This document shows, piece by piece, positions 9,365-16,632 of a DNA stretch of 64,000 bases. Numbering within the stretch: position 1 is the first letter of the stretch; every line of letters begins with the position of its first letter. Under the pieces are notes generated by a model that saw only the letters and a list, made by a program, of their open reading frames with translations, made no database searches and was not told the DNA's origin. The stretch lies in assembly GCF_023558375.1 (NCBI RefSeq), contig NZ_CP083761.1, forward strand, positions 186,001 to 250,000. The letters run 5' to 3'. This DNA comes from Chroococcidiopsis sp. CCMEE 29. Its GTDB lineage: Bacteria; Cyanobacteriota; Cyanobacteriia; Cyanobacteriales; Chroococcidiopsidaceae. A program made the position numbers and the translations under genes.

Positions 9365-9393
9365 GGTCGAAGCTCGATTGGGAGAGGGGTAGA

Positions 9394-10140
9394 ATGAGAG
9401 AACTATCGCTTGAAGCACGAGGGATTATGCTGCCGTCCGAACTCAAGCAATCTCTGCCTAGTAGCGAGGAACTGCCCTGTTCTGACGATACACCTGTGGA
9501 TAATGAAGACCAAAACCTTTTGCCCAATGTGCTGTTGTTTTTGTTGAGTACTATCTGGGCAGAGCGGATGGATTGGTACTTCGGCGTAGATATGGCGATT
9601 TACCATACAACAGGTGCCAACCCCAGGGTGCCTGTGGTGCCGGATGGGTTTTTGAGTGTGGGCGTAGAGCGCCGCAAGGGGGGGAAGTCGCGACGCAGCT
9701 ATGTGGTCTGGGAAGAAGATGGGGTGGTGCCGATTTTGACGCTGGAGATGGTGTCGCACTCGCCGGGAGGAGAGTACGATGAGAAGCTGAATATTTACGC
9801 TGGCTTAGGCGTGTTGTACTACGTGGTTTATAACCCAGAGTTTTGGCGACGGGACGGACATCAGCCGTTTGAGGTCTACAAGTTAGTGAATGGGGTGTAT
9901 GAACTTCAAATCGGCGAACCCTTTTGGATGCCAGAGGTGGGGTTGGGGATTGGGCGGTGCCAGATGACGTTTGGGAATGTCCCGCAAGAGCAGTTAGCCT
10001 GGTTTGACCAAAGGGGCGATCGCTATTTAAGCGAAGCAGAAGCAGAACGACAACGAACAGAAGCAGAACGGCGGGAGAAGGAGCGACTGGCACAACATTT
10101 GCGGTCGCTAGGTATTGACCCGGAGCGTTTACCTGAGTAG
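9394..10140 (+). CDS. Uma2 family (DUF820) endonuclease-like protein
   Basis: A PD-(D/E)XK-fold protein of the family greatly expanded in cyanobacteria. The core shows PVVPDGFLSVGVERRKGGKS, then VPILTLEMVSHSPGGEYDEK and YYVVYNP, matching the D-x-n-E-x-K-like layout. The last 45 residues are a charged helix (EAEAERQRTEAERREKERLA) ending GIDPERLPE, a tail often seen in this family. The start at 9394 is chosen because GAGAGGGG precedes it; the frame from 9349 lacks this. Biological function is unknown for the family. Confidence 0.85.
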   Translation: MRELSLEARGIMLPSELKQSLPSSEELPCSDDTPVDNEDQNLLPNVLLFLLSTIWAERMDWYFGVDMAIYHTTGANPRVPVVPDGFLSVGVERRKGGKSRRSYVVWEEDGVVPILTLEMVSHSPGGEYDEKLNIYAGLGVLYYVVYNPEFWRRDGHQPFEVYKLVNGVYELQIGEPFWMPEVGLGIGRCQMTFGNVPQEQLAWFDQRGDRYLSEAEAERQRTEAERREKERLAQHLRSLGIDPERLPE

Positions 10141-10169
10141 CGGGTTTATCGCCCCTCGTCCTTGAGTGA

Positions 10170-10472
10170 TCACTTAGCACATAATGTGTAGAGTTGTTCG
10201 AGTAGGCGAGTGCCATCCGCAGGTTGATCGAATTTCCCCTAGATGAAATAGCCGCGCTTTGCCGTAATTGGTTTATAGAGTTCCTGCACTAACGCTGATT
10301 TGCCAATTGCAGTATAGCCAGAAACCAGCATCATCTCGATTTTGGAAGGATAATTCTCTTCATTCCCTTTTTCTGCTACTCTCTCAAACGCTGTCAGTAA
10401 TGCTACAATCTCTGCTTCTCGTCCATATAATTTTTGAGGAATCTGAAACCGATCCGAAACATCTTGCAGACC
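10170..10472 (-). pseudogene. relic of the AAA-ATPase region of a multidomain Ser/Thr or histidine kinase
   Basis: Minus-strand translation gives LQDVSDRFQIPQKLYGREAE, then EMMLVSGYTAIGKSALVQEL with a Walker A, then KPITAKRGYFI, a TAG stop, and GKFDQ. This is the signature of the AAA ATPase between the kinase and GAF domains of large cyanobacterial signalling proteins. In relatives a serine codon stands where the TAG is. Only about 80 residues remain, and the downstream part (DGTRLLEQLYTLCAK) no longer matches the family as I know it. It abuts the DUF5615 gene. Confidence 0.75.
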
Positions 10473-10475
10473 TAT

Positions 10476-10800
10476 TTAGGATGTTTCTATCCGCACTATC
10501 TCGCCTTTTTTGAGGTTTTCCAGCACCAGAAGTGCTTGAGGTACAAGTGGCCTCAATGCTTTAATAGTATTTCTTCTGGCAACAAGAACAAGAATAGCTA
10601 TCTTTGAGTCCTTTAAATTCTGTTGATACTCGATACCTTTGGTCAACAGTAATCAGAACATCAAATTTACCAGTCGCTTGAGTCAATAAATCCCTGTCTT
10701 TTAAACCCTTAAATCCTGCTTCGGTAACGGTAGAAACTTCGTATTGAGGGAAGTCTTGCCTGATTCCTTGAGGGACACATTCATCAAGCAGTAACTTCAT
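10476..10800 (-). pseudogene. DUF5615 PIN-like toxin gene, frameshifted
   Basis: The frame opens MKLLLDECVPQGIRQDFPQY and runs to ITVDQRY, with the family's DxC and LITVD motifs. It then leaves frame at an AAA run near 10638-10641 and stops at 10561. The neighbouring frame continues the family sequence: EYQQNLKDSKIAILVLVARR, then LVPQALLVLENLKKGEIVRI and a TAA at 10476. One inserted A (CAAAGG for CAAGG) explains it. DUF5615 proteins have a PIN-domain core and are thought to be RNase toxins. The upstream DUF433 antitoxin gene is intact and overlaps by 17 bases. Confidence 0.85.
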
Positions 10801-11008
10801 AGCTGGTTAGGAGTGTTTGTTGTGACACCTCAAGGACACCACGTACCTGTTCTCGGGTTACACTGGGAAATTGATTAAGGAACTCATCAATACTTTCACC
10901 GCTCTCCAAGTAGTCAAAGAGGCTCTTTATAGGAACGCGAGTGCCTGCAAACACAGGTGTGCCACCAAGTTTTTCTTTATCTATCTCTATTAACTCACGT
11001 GCGTTCAT
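10784..11008 (-). CDS. DUF433 antitoxin
   Basis: The 74-residue protein begins RELIEIDKEKLGGTPVFAGT and continues TRVPIKSLFDYLESGESIDE and FPSVTREQVRGVLE, the DUF433 pattern with a C-terminal winged/HTH-like part. In cyanobacteria DUF433 and DUF5615 genes are usually paired as a type II-like toxin-antitoxin module, as here. It is intact although its partner is frameshifted. Confidence 0.88.
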   Translation of the reverse strand: MNARELIEIDKEKLGGTPVFAGTRVPIKSLFDYLESGESIDEFLNQFPSVTREQVRGVLEVSQQTLLTSYEVTA

Positions 11009-11145
11009 TATAAATTGATACCAGGAAGAAGCTTTACACAGGAGATAATAACAAAATTTACATTGGCAAGGTAGAAAATATACTTCTTGAGTCGAGGAAA
11101 TAAACGTGTTGCTTAAGTCTGAATGTCACATTTGATCGCAACAAA

Positions 11146-11418
11146 CCTCAAAAAAGCCGTCAGGAGTTGGAAGAAATGCTAGGATTAAATCAGTTAAAAT
11201 AGACAAAGGTTTATCAAGAGGCACTGGCAGAGGGAAAGCAGGTAAAAGAGTTAACCATCGTTGTGCGCCTACTCACACGGCGGCTGGGATCTCTTGAACC
11301 ACAGCTACAGGAGCAGATTGAGCAACTATCTAGTGCTCAAGTAGAAGAATTGGCTGCAGCTTTATTAGAGTTTTCTAGTTCAGCAGATTTAGTAGCTTGG
11401 CTGCAAAATCATCAATAG
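11146..11418 (+). pseudogene. broken C-terminal fragment of an Rpn/DUF4351-like gene, copy A
   Basis: Translation gives PQKSRQELEEMLGLNQLK, a TAG at 11200-11202, then TKVYQEALAEGKQVKELTIV and on to LAAALLEFSSSADLVAWLQN. It is close to residues 85-174 of the frame at 14284-14808, where CAG stands in place of the TAG. The 40 bases before it also match the region before that other copy, but about 300 bases in between are missing, as if deleted between two short AAACCT-like repeats. It is a dead fragment of a recombination-promoting nuclease-type family. Confidence 0.75.
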
Positions 11419-11463
11419 GAACAATCACTCTCTATTATCTCACTTTGGAATAGCACCTCATCC

Positions 11464-11653
11464 TTCATGAGGCGAGTACTCAACTGGTTTTTTTCTCAAA
11501 CTATCTCAAAGAGCGATCGCATCTTCACCTCAATTATTACCCGCGATCGCACCTGAGTATTCTAGACAAGCACAAAGCGATCGCATATTTCACTCTCTTG
11601 GTGTGGTGATCGCATCTTTGCCTCAAGTGTTACCCTTGATTGTCACTCCATGA
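11464..11653. repeat. HIP1-studded dispersed repeat, copy 1
   Basis: A stretch of about 190 bases with four HIP1-type octamers at near regular spacing, carrying the conserved phrases TCAAACTATCT, TTCACCTCAA, GAGTATTCTAGACAAGCAC, CATATTTCACTCTCTTGG and GCCTCAAGTGTTACC. The same ordered phrases recur at 13420-13510, 14084-14222, 14866-14957 plus 16181-16227, and 16906-17052. Confidence 0.75.
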
Positions 11654-11661
11654 TTAGGTTG

Positions 11662-11697
11662 AACCTCACACATTGGGGTTTTGTGTGAGGTTGTTTT
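11662..11697 (+). terminator. perfect 10-bp hairpin followed by T-rich tract
   Basis: AACCTCACAC (11662-11671) pairs with GTGTGAGGTT (11683-11692), followed by GTTTT. It lies just before the unknown gene cassette and is conserved, though mutated, before the second copy at about 16233-16270. It could terminate upstream transcription or be part of the duplicated repeat. Confidence 0.4.
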
Positions 11698-11712
11698 AGA
11701 AAATTAAGCATA

Positions 11713-12058
11713 ATGGCAAGGTTATCGGATCAAATCTTAACCGCTATCTTTAGCTTGCAGCGACATTTACTGGAAGGTATCAACGAGACAGCAGCAACAG
11801 AATTAGCAATTTTTGAACAGTTCGGGGAGACAGAAATAACAATTCCAGCACTAGAGCAACTCCAGAATGCCAGACAACGTCTGACAGATCCTTGTTCTCG
11901 TCTGTAGTACGCTTTTGCTTAGAGTTGCAGAATCTCAACCCACAACTCCTACTGCTATGCTAAATTTACTAGTCCAAACTATCGAACAAGCGCAAGGTGC
12001 TGTTGATGCATCGGCAGCAAGCATCCGAGAAGCCAAGAGGGGTTTTGACTTACTATGA
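11713..12058 (+). pseudogene. unknown cassette protein 1, copy A (frameshifted)
   Basis: Nearly identical to the intact 114-residue gene at 16288-16632. The frame begins MARLSDQILTAIFSLQRHLL and stays open for 64 residues, then hits TAG where one extra A (CTGTAGTACGC against TTGTGTACAC) shifts the frame near 11905. Past the shift the sequence still matches copy B to the last base, ending in an ATGA overlap with the next gene. The protein is helical and soluble; I do not recognise a family. Confidence 0.7.
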
Positions 12059-12261
12059 CTGATCTTAAAAAACTTCCAGATCCAGAGAAAGTCAAGCGTA
12101 CAGTTGAGCGGTTGCGCGCCAGCAACCAACAGCTTGAGGCTGTTACATTGGCACTAGATGAATTGATTGCGATCGTGGAAGCTGATATTCGCCACACTCC
12201 TTTAACAGCTTACTGCATAGACCAGTACGAGTGCATACCATCTCAGGAAAGTGTGAAATAG
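12055..12261 (+). CDS. unknown cassette protein 2, copy A
   Basis: A 68-residue protein (MTDLKKLPDPEKVKRTVERL, then RASNQQLEAVTLALDELIAI) predicted to be a charged helical hairpin. Its first 46 residues match the copy B gene at 16629-16829 almost exactly; the last 20 residues differ. The start overlaps the stop of the upstream cassette gene by four bases, so the two were translationally coupled. It stays intact although gene 1 is frameshifted. Function unknown. Confidence 0.6.
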   Translation: MTDLKKLPDPEKVKRTVERLRASNQQLEAVTLALDELIAIVEADIRHTPLTAYCIDQYECIPSQESVK

Positions 12262-12336
12262 TCAACACTGCGATCACTGCTGGTTCATCAGGCACTTGGG
12301 GAAGAAGATCGCACTAGCAGCATTGGGTGAGGGTTT

Positions 12337-12543
12337 TTAGCTCTGGCTTCTCTTATGTTCTCGGTTAACTTTTGCAATCACCTCAGCTAGAGGCGCGGTG
12401 TCTGACAAGGAATGAACTGCTAGAACAGGCTCTGTTGCTAGTTTGTCTATGTAGGCATGGAAAGCTTCCCGATCATCTCGATGCTCCAGAACATAGGCAC
12501 GTAATTCTGCTCTGCCCATTGCTTGGAAGTCAGGCTTCATCAC
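12337..12543 (-). CDS. DUF6887 family small protein
   Basis: The 68-residue protein starts MKPDFQAMGRAELRAYVLEH and continues RDDREAFHAYIDKLATEP, the pattern of a small cyanobacterial family usually found beside a DUF6888 gene. It is charged and helical. Its start overlaps the end of the DUF6888-like frame by four bases. The pair may act as a toxin-antitoxin-like module, but no activity is known to me. Confidence 0.65.
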   Translation of the reverse strand: MMKPDFQAMGRAELRAYVLEHRDDREAFHAYIDKLATEPVLAVHSLSDTAPLAEVIAKVNREHKRSQS

Positions 12544-12731
12544 AGGAGTCTCCTTATACCACTTCGGTCAATTAAGATTTCAGTTTCTTCTCCAGCTAGG
12601 ACATACACTTCGTCTGTGCGCTCATCCAACCGAATCAGAAAAATAGGCAAGTACATTGCTGTTAGCGTTTGGCAGGCAATAAAACAACTGAGGGCTTGAT
12701 CTGCTGTAGGAATAGTAAGTTCGTCCTTCAC
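12540..12731 (-). CDS. DUF6888 family small protein
   Basis: A 63-residue protein (IPTADQALSCFIACQTLTAM, then YLPIFLIRLDERTDEVYVLA and GEETEILI) matching the small DUF6888 family that travels with DUF6887. The start is a GTG that overlaps the stop codon of the truncated MazF frame as GTGA, so its translation is now coupled to the mazEF transcript. Function unknown. Confidence 0.6.
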   Translation of the reverse strand: MKDELTIPTADQALSCFIACQTLTAMYLPIFLIRLDERTDEVYVLAGEETEILIDRSGIRRLL

Positions 12732-12931
12732 ACAGTATTACTATTATATACCTCACCGATTGCAGCAGCCCGTCTGAGATTAGAAGTCAATGCGCAAACA
12801 ATCACGGTTCTAATTCGAGAATTGTTAAGGACATCGTTTTGAATCACCACATACGGACGGACATACGCTGGTTCTGATCCGATTGGCTCTGCCAAGTCAA
12901 TCCAATAAACATCTCCCTGGCGAATTACCAT
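12728..12931 (-). pseudogene. mazF: MazF/PemK-like toxin, C-terminally truncated
   Basis: The frame begins with the MazF signature VIRQGDVYWIDLAEPIGSEP, then YVRPYVVIQNDVLNNSRIRT and VIVCALTSNLRRAAAIGEV. It stops after 67 residues where family members have about 110. The missing part holds the final strands and helices and the QS-V...D segment that completes the fold. The truncation point coincides with the start of the DUF6888 gene, so recombination probably replaced the toxin's end. The antitoxin gene is intact and overlaps it by seven bases. Confidence 0.8.
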
Positions 12932-13182
12932 TCCTTCTCCAACAACTGCCGCTGGTGACGACGCATCCTTTCTAACATGGCTTGCTCTGACGGATCTAGA
13001 TCATCTGCATACGCTTCATTGATACTCTGTAGCAGATTTCGTCGATTGCGATTGCGTTGCAGATATTCCTCCAAGGCTAGGGCGAATAACTCGCTTTGAG
13101 AGATTTGCATTTCGTTCGCTAAAGCAGTTGCCTGTTCATAAAGTGAATCTTGGATTAGAATCGCTGTTTCAACTGTTGCCAT
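12925..13182 (-). CDS. mazE: MazE-type antitoxin (ribbon-helix-helix)
   Basis: The 85-residue protein has an N-terminal ribbon-helix-helix (TAILIQDSLYEQATALANEM, then QISQSELFALALEEYLQRNR) and an acidic, flexible C-terminal part that would wrap the toxin. It is first in the pair and overlaps mazF by seven bases, the usual autoregulated arrangement. Confidence 0.85.
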   Translation of the reverse strand: MATVETAILIQDSLYEQATALANEMQISQSELFALALEEYLQRNRNRRNLLQSINEAYADDLDPSEQAMLERMRRHQRQLLEKEW

Positions 13183-13354
13183 ACTGTACGATCCGCTTTT
13201 TGATTGAAGACAAGGTGTAGCTCTACTTTAGCTAAATGCAACCCTTGACGCTAACCTTTCACTGTGGAGAGATCGCTGCATGACTGGTCTCAAACAGAGC
13301 GATCGCATCTTAATACTGTTTCTTGATTTACTTGCACTTTGATGAAATCTCTCT

Positions 13355-13386
13355 GCCCCCCTTTTGAAGGGGGGTTGGGGGGATCA
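13355..13386. repeat. C/G-rich palindromic repeat (CCCCCCTT...AAGGGGGG type)
   Basis: A run of C residues followed by TTTTGAAGGGGGG forms a strong stem, followed by TTGGGGGGATC. Related pieces occur near 31605, 32105, 32170 and 33410, and in frame inside the WD40 gene at about 60381, 60912 and 61069. It is a mobile-looking dispersed repeat. Confidence 0.55.
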
Positions 13387-13419
13387 AAAAACGTGTAACC
13401 TTAAGCAGAATTGGTATTA

Positions 13420-13510
13420 GTATTCTAGACAAGCATAAAGCGATCGCATATTTCACTCTGTTGATCTGGCGATCGCATCTTTTCCTCAAGTTTTACTTGC
13501 GATCGCTCTG
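13420..13510. repeat. HIP1-studded dispersed repeat, copy 2 (partial)
   Basis: Contains GTATTCTAGACAAGCATAAA, then HIP1, CATATTTCACTCTGTTGAT, HIP1, and TTCCTCAAGTTTTACTTG, in the same order as copy 1 but without its left part. Confidence 0.65.
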
Positions 13511-13525
13511 TTCTTTCCTCAAAAA

Positions 13526-13702
13526 TTAGATGTTTTCTTCACTAGAAAAAAGCACTTCTAAGTCGCGGTAGCCACTGACACATCACTGTTTTCTAATTCT
13601 ATCTTTAAATCTTCTAGCAGTAGCAGGGCTGAAACGAACAAGATAGCTGTTGATTTCCTTGAGGTCTTGTTTAGCTGAAGGAGCTAAGATATATCGACTC
13701 AT
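13526..13702 (-). pseudogene. parE: ParE/RelE-type toxin with internal deletion and stop
   Basis: From the ATG at 13702 the frame reads MSRYILAPSAKQDLKEINSY, then LVRFSPATARRFKDRIRKQ, then TGA. In the same frame it resumes CVSGYRDLEVLFSSEENI and ends at TAA. The first part is the N-terminus and the second the C-terminus of a ParE toxin. About 45 residues between them, including the core beta-sheet, are deleted. The start overlaps the parD stop as ATGA. Confidence 0.82.
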
Positions 13703-13986
13703 GCTTTAATTTCTTCAGCTTGCTGCATTTGCACTTCTACATGTTGAATATCTTCCTCAAGTTCGGCAAAGACTTCTTCACCATCAATGCCCTCACCACG
13801 CTCAAGTTCTTCTATGCCCTCGCGGATTTTCTCTTTCAATTCTGCTAAACGTGGCTCATCAAGGCGATCGCGCTCGTCTAGTAATCGCAGCCCTTCCCTA
13901 ATGACTTCACTAGCAGATAAGTATCTACCACTCTTAACTTTATCTTGAATTAATTGCTCAAGCTCTGGAGTTAAGGATATGTCCAT
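13699..13986 (-). CDS. parD: ParD-type antitoxin
   Basis: The 95-residue protein starts with the ribbon-helix-helix MDISLTPELEQLIQDKVKSG, then RYLSASEVIREGLRLLDERD, as ParD/CopG antitoxins do. A long acidic tail follows (EELERGEGIDGEEVFAELEE). It is intact, while the linked parE is destroyed, so it may survive as a solo regulator or anti-addiction gene. Confidence 0.88.
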   Translation of the reverse strand: MDISLTPELEQLIQDKVKSGRYLSASEVIREGLRLLDERDRLDEPRLAELKEKIREGIEELERGEGIDGEEVFAELEEDIQHVEVQMQQAEEIKA

Positions 13987-14083
13987 AACAATGATGCCTA
14001 AGATATAGTTTCTGCCTCAATTTTACTGTGGCGATTGCCCCCTCTTCACTTGCAAACCAGCAGGCGTACCACTTAACCGCAGG

Positions 14084-14222
14084 TGATCGCTCAACTCTTT
14101 ACTCAAACTATCTTAAAAAGCGATCGCATTTTCACCTCAAGTCTTACTGGCAATCACACCTTAGTATTATAGATAAGCACAAAGCGATCGCATATTTCAC
14201 TCTGGTGGTCTGGTAATCTGAA
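14084..14222. repeat. HIP1-studded dispersed repeat, copy 3
   Basis: Shows GATCGCTCAACTCTTTACTC, AAACTATCTTAAAAAGCGAT, TTCACCTCAAGTCTTACTGG, AGTATTATAGATAAGCACAA and CATATTTCACTCTGGTGG in the common order. It immediately precedes the copy B Rpn-like fragment. Confidence 0.7.
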
Positions 14223-14283
14223 TGCCGCATTTGGTCGCAATAAACCCTAAACTGAAGGAAATATCAATGTTGCCTCAGCAACT

Positions 14284-14808
14284 GTGAAAAAGGAAATAGC
14301 ACCGTATCGCGTACTGCTAGAGAGTCCGCAAGTACAGCGAGTGTATTTGAATCAGCTAGAGGAAGCCACAGAAAGTTCGTTGGGAATTGGAATTGTGCAG
14401 TTGGTAGTGGAAACTCCAAAAAAGGCTCCCAGCCGAGCGAAGCACTTACTGGCAAAAGCGAACCAGGAGGTTAATAATGCTGCTCTCAAACTAGAAATCA
14501 TACAATTGATAGAAATGATTGTGTTGTACAAATTCCCTCAAAAAAGCCGTCAGGAGTTGGAAGAAATGCTGGGATTAAATCAGTTAAAACAGACGAAGGT
14601 TTATCAAGAGGCACTGGCAGAGGGGAAGCAGGTAGGAGAGGTAACCATCGTTCTGCGCCAACTCAAACGGCGGCTGGGATCTGTTGAGGCACAGCTACAA
14701 GAGCAGATTCAGCAGCTATCTAGTGCTCAAGTAGCAGAATTGGCTGAAGCTTTATTAGAGTTTTCTAGTTCAGCAGATCTAGTAGCTTGGTTGCAAAGTC
14801 ATCAATAG
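14284..14808 (+). pseudogene. C-terminal part of an Rpn/DUF4351-like gene, copy B (N-terminally truncated)
   Basis: The frame opens at a GTG within a sequence that should be internal: EIAPYRVLLESPQVQRVYLN resembles the middle of recombination-promoting nuclease/putative transposase proteins. It ends with the family tail LRQLKRRLGSVEAQLQEQIQ and LAEALLEFSSSADLVAWLQS. The PD-(D/E)XK nuclease half is missing upstream, where only the HIP1 repeat and stops are found. It could still yield a 174-residue helical protein. A second, more decayed copy lies at 11146-11418. Confidence 0.65.
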
Positions 14809-14865
14809 GAACGATCGCCTTCTATTCTCTACACCTTAGAATAGCACTTCGTCCTGCATCAGGCG

Positions 14866-14957
14866 ATCGCTCAACTCTTTGGTTAAACTAGCTTAAAAAG
14901 TGATCGCATTTTCACCTAGAGAAGTAGAAAGTGATCGCAGATTTCACTCTCTTGGTC
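14866..14957. repeat. HIP1-studded dispersed repeat, copy 4, left half
   Basis: Phrases GCTCAACTCTTTGGTTAAAC, TTCACC, AAAGTGATCGCAG and ATTTCACTCTCTTGGTC. The copy is cut by the IS630-like element and resumes at 16181 with GCGATCGCGTCTTTGCCTCA. Confidence 0.7.
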
Positions 14958-16180
14958 TAGTAGACCACCACGCTGATTTTGACAAGCGGAATGAGATTGG
15001 AGAAACTAAAGAAAAACCAGAAACTCCAATGCCAGAAAAATTCATTGTCAACCTCAATACAGAAGAACGAGAATACTTGCATCAATTAACGCATAAGGGT
15101 AAATGTCCAGCTCGTGTGTTCAAGCGAGCACATATCCTGTTGCTTGCCGATGAAGGACATGCTGATGAAACAATTGCTCAAATGCTACATGTGGGAGAAT
15201 CAACGGTACATCGGACTCGTCAAAAGTGTGTAGATGGTGGAGTTAAGTTTGCCTTGAGCGAGCAACCTCGTCCAGGCGGAAAACGTAAATTGGATGGACG
15301 CGCAGAAGCTTTTCTGATAGCAACGGCTTGTAGTGATGCGCCGACAGGACAGAAACGATGGACGATGCAGATGTTAGCAGATCGCCTCGTGGAACTACAG
15401 CTAGTGGACAGCATCTCAGACGAGACGGTACGACGAGTGTTAGAAAAAACGACATCAAGCCGTGGTTAAACCAACAGTGGTGCATTTCACAGGTGAATGC
15501 AGATTTTATCTGGCGGATGGAGGAGGTTTTAGACTTGTACGAGCAACCCTACAATCCATGTGAGCCGGTGGTTTGCTTTGATGAGCGCCCCGTGCAACTA
15601 GTGAGCGAAACCCGCACCCCACTTCCTCGAGAACCAGGAAAACCAAAGCGTTATGACTATGAGTACAAGCGTGAAGGCACGTGCAATCTATTTGCCTTTT
15701 TTCAACCGTTAGCACAGTGGCGACATATCAAAGTGACTGACCAACGCACTGCACAAGATTTTGCCTTGTGTATGCAGTATTTGGTGGATGTCTTATTCCC
15801 ATTTGCACACCTAATTCATGTTGTGTTGGACAACTTGAACACCCATACGCCCGCTGCTTTGTATCAAACCTTTGACGCGGTTGAAGCTCGTCGTATTCTC
15901 GAGAAGTTACAGTTTCACTACACTCCAGTTCATGGCAGTTGGTTAAATATGGTCGAACTGGAACTATCGGTTTTATCTGGTCAATGTTTAGAGCGTCGCA
16001 TTCCGTCCACTGAAGAACTGTCTAGAGAAGTCGCAGCATGGGAAGCATCTCGTAATCAGGCTCAAGCAAGCGTGAACTGGCGTTTCACTAACACTCAAGC
16101 ACGAATCAAGCTAGAACGTTTGTATCCTCAACCAAGCCTGTCAGAATCTAGCCTGTCAAAATTGTAGTGGTGGTCTACTA
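14958..16180 (+). mobile_element. IS630-family insertion sequence with TA target duplication
   Basis: The ends TAGTAGACCACCAC (from 14958) and its complement (to 16180) match perfectly over 14 bases, and the inverted repeat goes on as TTTTGACA(A/G)GC after a 5-6 base mismatch. Both outer dinucleotides are TA, as expected for IS630/Tc1 insertion into TA. The element is about 1.22 kb and has one transposase in two overlapping frames. It interrupts a HIP1 repeat whose uninterrupted relatives (for example 11590-11625) show the empty site. Confidence 0.92.
15029..16167 (+). CDS. IS630-family transposase, needs a -1 frameshift at A6
   Basis: The first frame (15029-15469) encodes the helix-turn-helix part (LHQLTHKGKCPARVFKRAHI, ADETIAQMLHVGESTVHRTR, KRWTMQMLADRLVELQLVDS). 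It ends soon after VRRVLEK. The -1 frame continues NDIKPWLNQQWCI and holds the DDE domain: VCFDERPVQLVSETRTPLPR, IHVVLDNLNTH, and HYTPVHGSWLNMVELELSVL with the last acid. Slipping back one base on AAAAAA at 15444-15449 joins E-K-N-D exactly as in unbroken relatives. That fits programmed frameshifting, though a one-base deletion would look the same. Start chosen at MPEKFIVNL. Confidence 0.85.
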
Positions 16181-16227
16181 GCGATCGCGTCTTTGCCTCA
16201 AGTGTTACCCTTGATTGTTACTCCATG
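16181..16227. repeat. HIP1-studded dispersed repeat, copy 4, right half
   Basis: GCGATCGCGTCTTTGCCTCA then AGTGTTACCCTTGATTGTTA and CTCCATGA, matching 11607-11653. It is separated from its left half by the IS630-like element. Confidence 0.7.
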
Positions 16228-16287
16228 ATGATGTTAAGTCTCGCGCATTGGGGCTTGGTGTGAGGTTGTTTTAAAGAATTAAGCATA

Positions 16288-16632
16288 ATGGCAAGGTTAC
16301 CGGATCAAATCTTAACCGCTATCTTTAGCTTGCAGCGACATTTACTGGAAGGTATCAACGAGACAGCAGCAACAGAATTAGCAATTTTTGAACAGTTCGG
16401 GGAGACAGAAATAACAATTCCAGCACTAGAGCAACTCCAGAATGCTAGGCAGCGTCTGACAGATCCTTATTCTCGTTTGTGTACACTTTTGCTTAGAGTT
16501 GCAGAATCTCAACCCACAACTCCTACTGCTATGCTAAATTTACTAGTTCAAACTATCGAACAAGCGCAAGCTGCTGTTGATGCTTCAGAAGCAAGTATTC
16601 GAGAAGCCAAAAGGGATTTTGACTTACTATGA
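16288..16632 (+). CDS. unknown cassette protein 1, copy B (intact)
   Basis: A 114-residue soluble, helix-rich protein: MARLPDQILTAIFSLQRHLL, EGINETAATELAIFEQFGET, LEQLQNARQRLTDPYSRLCT and, near the end, LVQTIEQAQAAVDASEASIR. I recognise no family and see no catalytic motif; the heptad-like spacing would suit helical packing with a partner. Its ATGA overlap with the next gene implies coupled translation and a complex. A frameshifted near-identical copy is at 11713-12058. Confidence 0.6.
   Translation: MARLPDQILTAIFSLQRHLLEGINETAATELAIFEQFGETEITIPALEQLQNARQRLTDPYSRLCTLLLRVAESQPTTPTAMLNLLVQTIEQAQAAVDASEASIREAKRDFDLL

Noticed and set aside
9551-10216. Long 221-codon frame on the minus strand opposite the Uma2 gene
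   Set aside because: Serine/proline/arginine-rich and directly antisense to a clear family protein, so a composition shadow.
10268-10513. 81-codon plus-strand frame
   Set aside because: Antisense to a clearly recognisable AAA-ATPase relic; the minus-strand reading explains the sequence.
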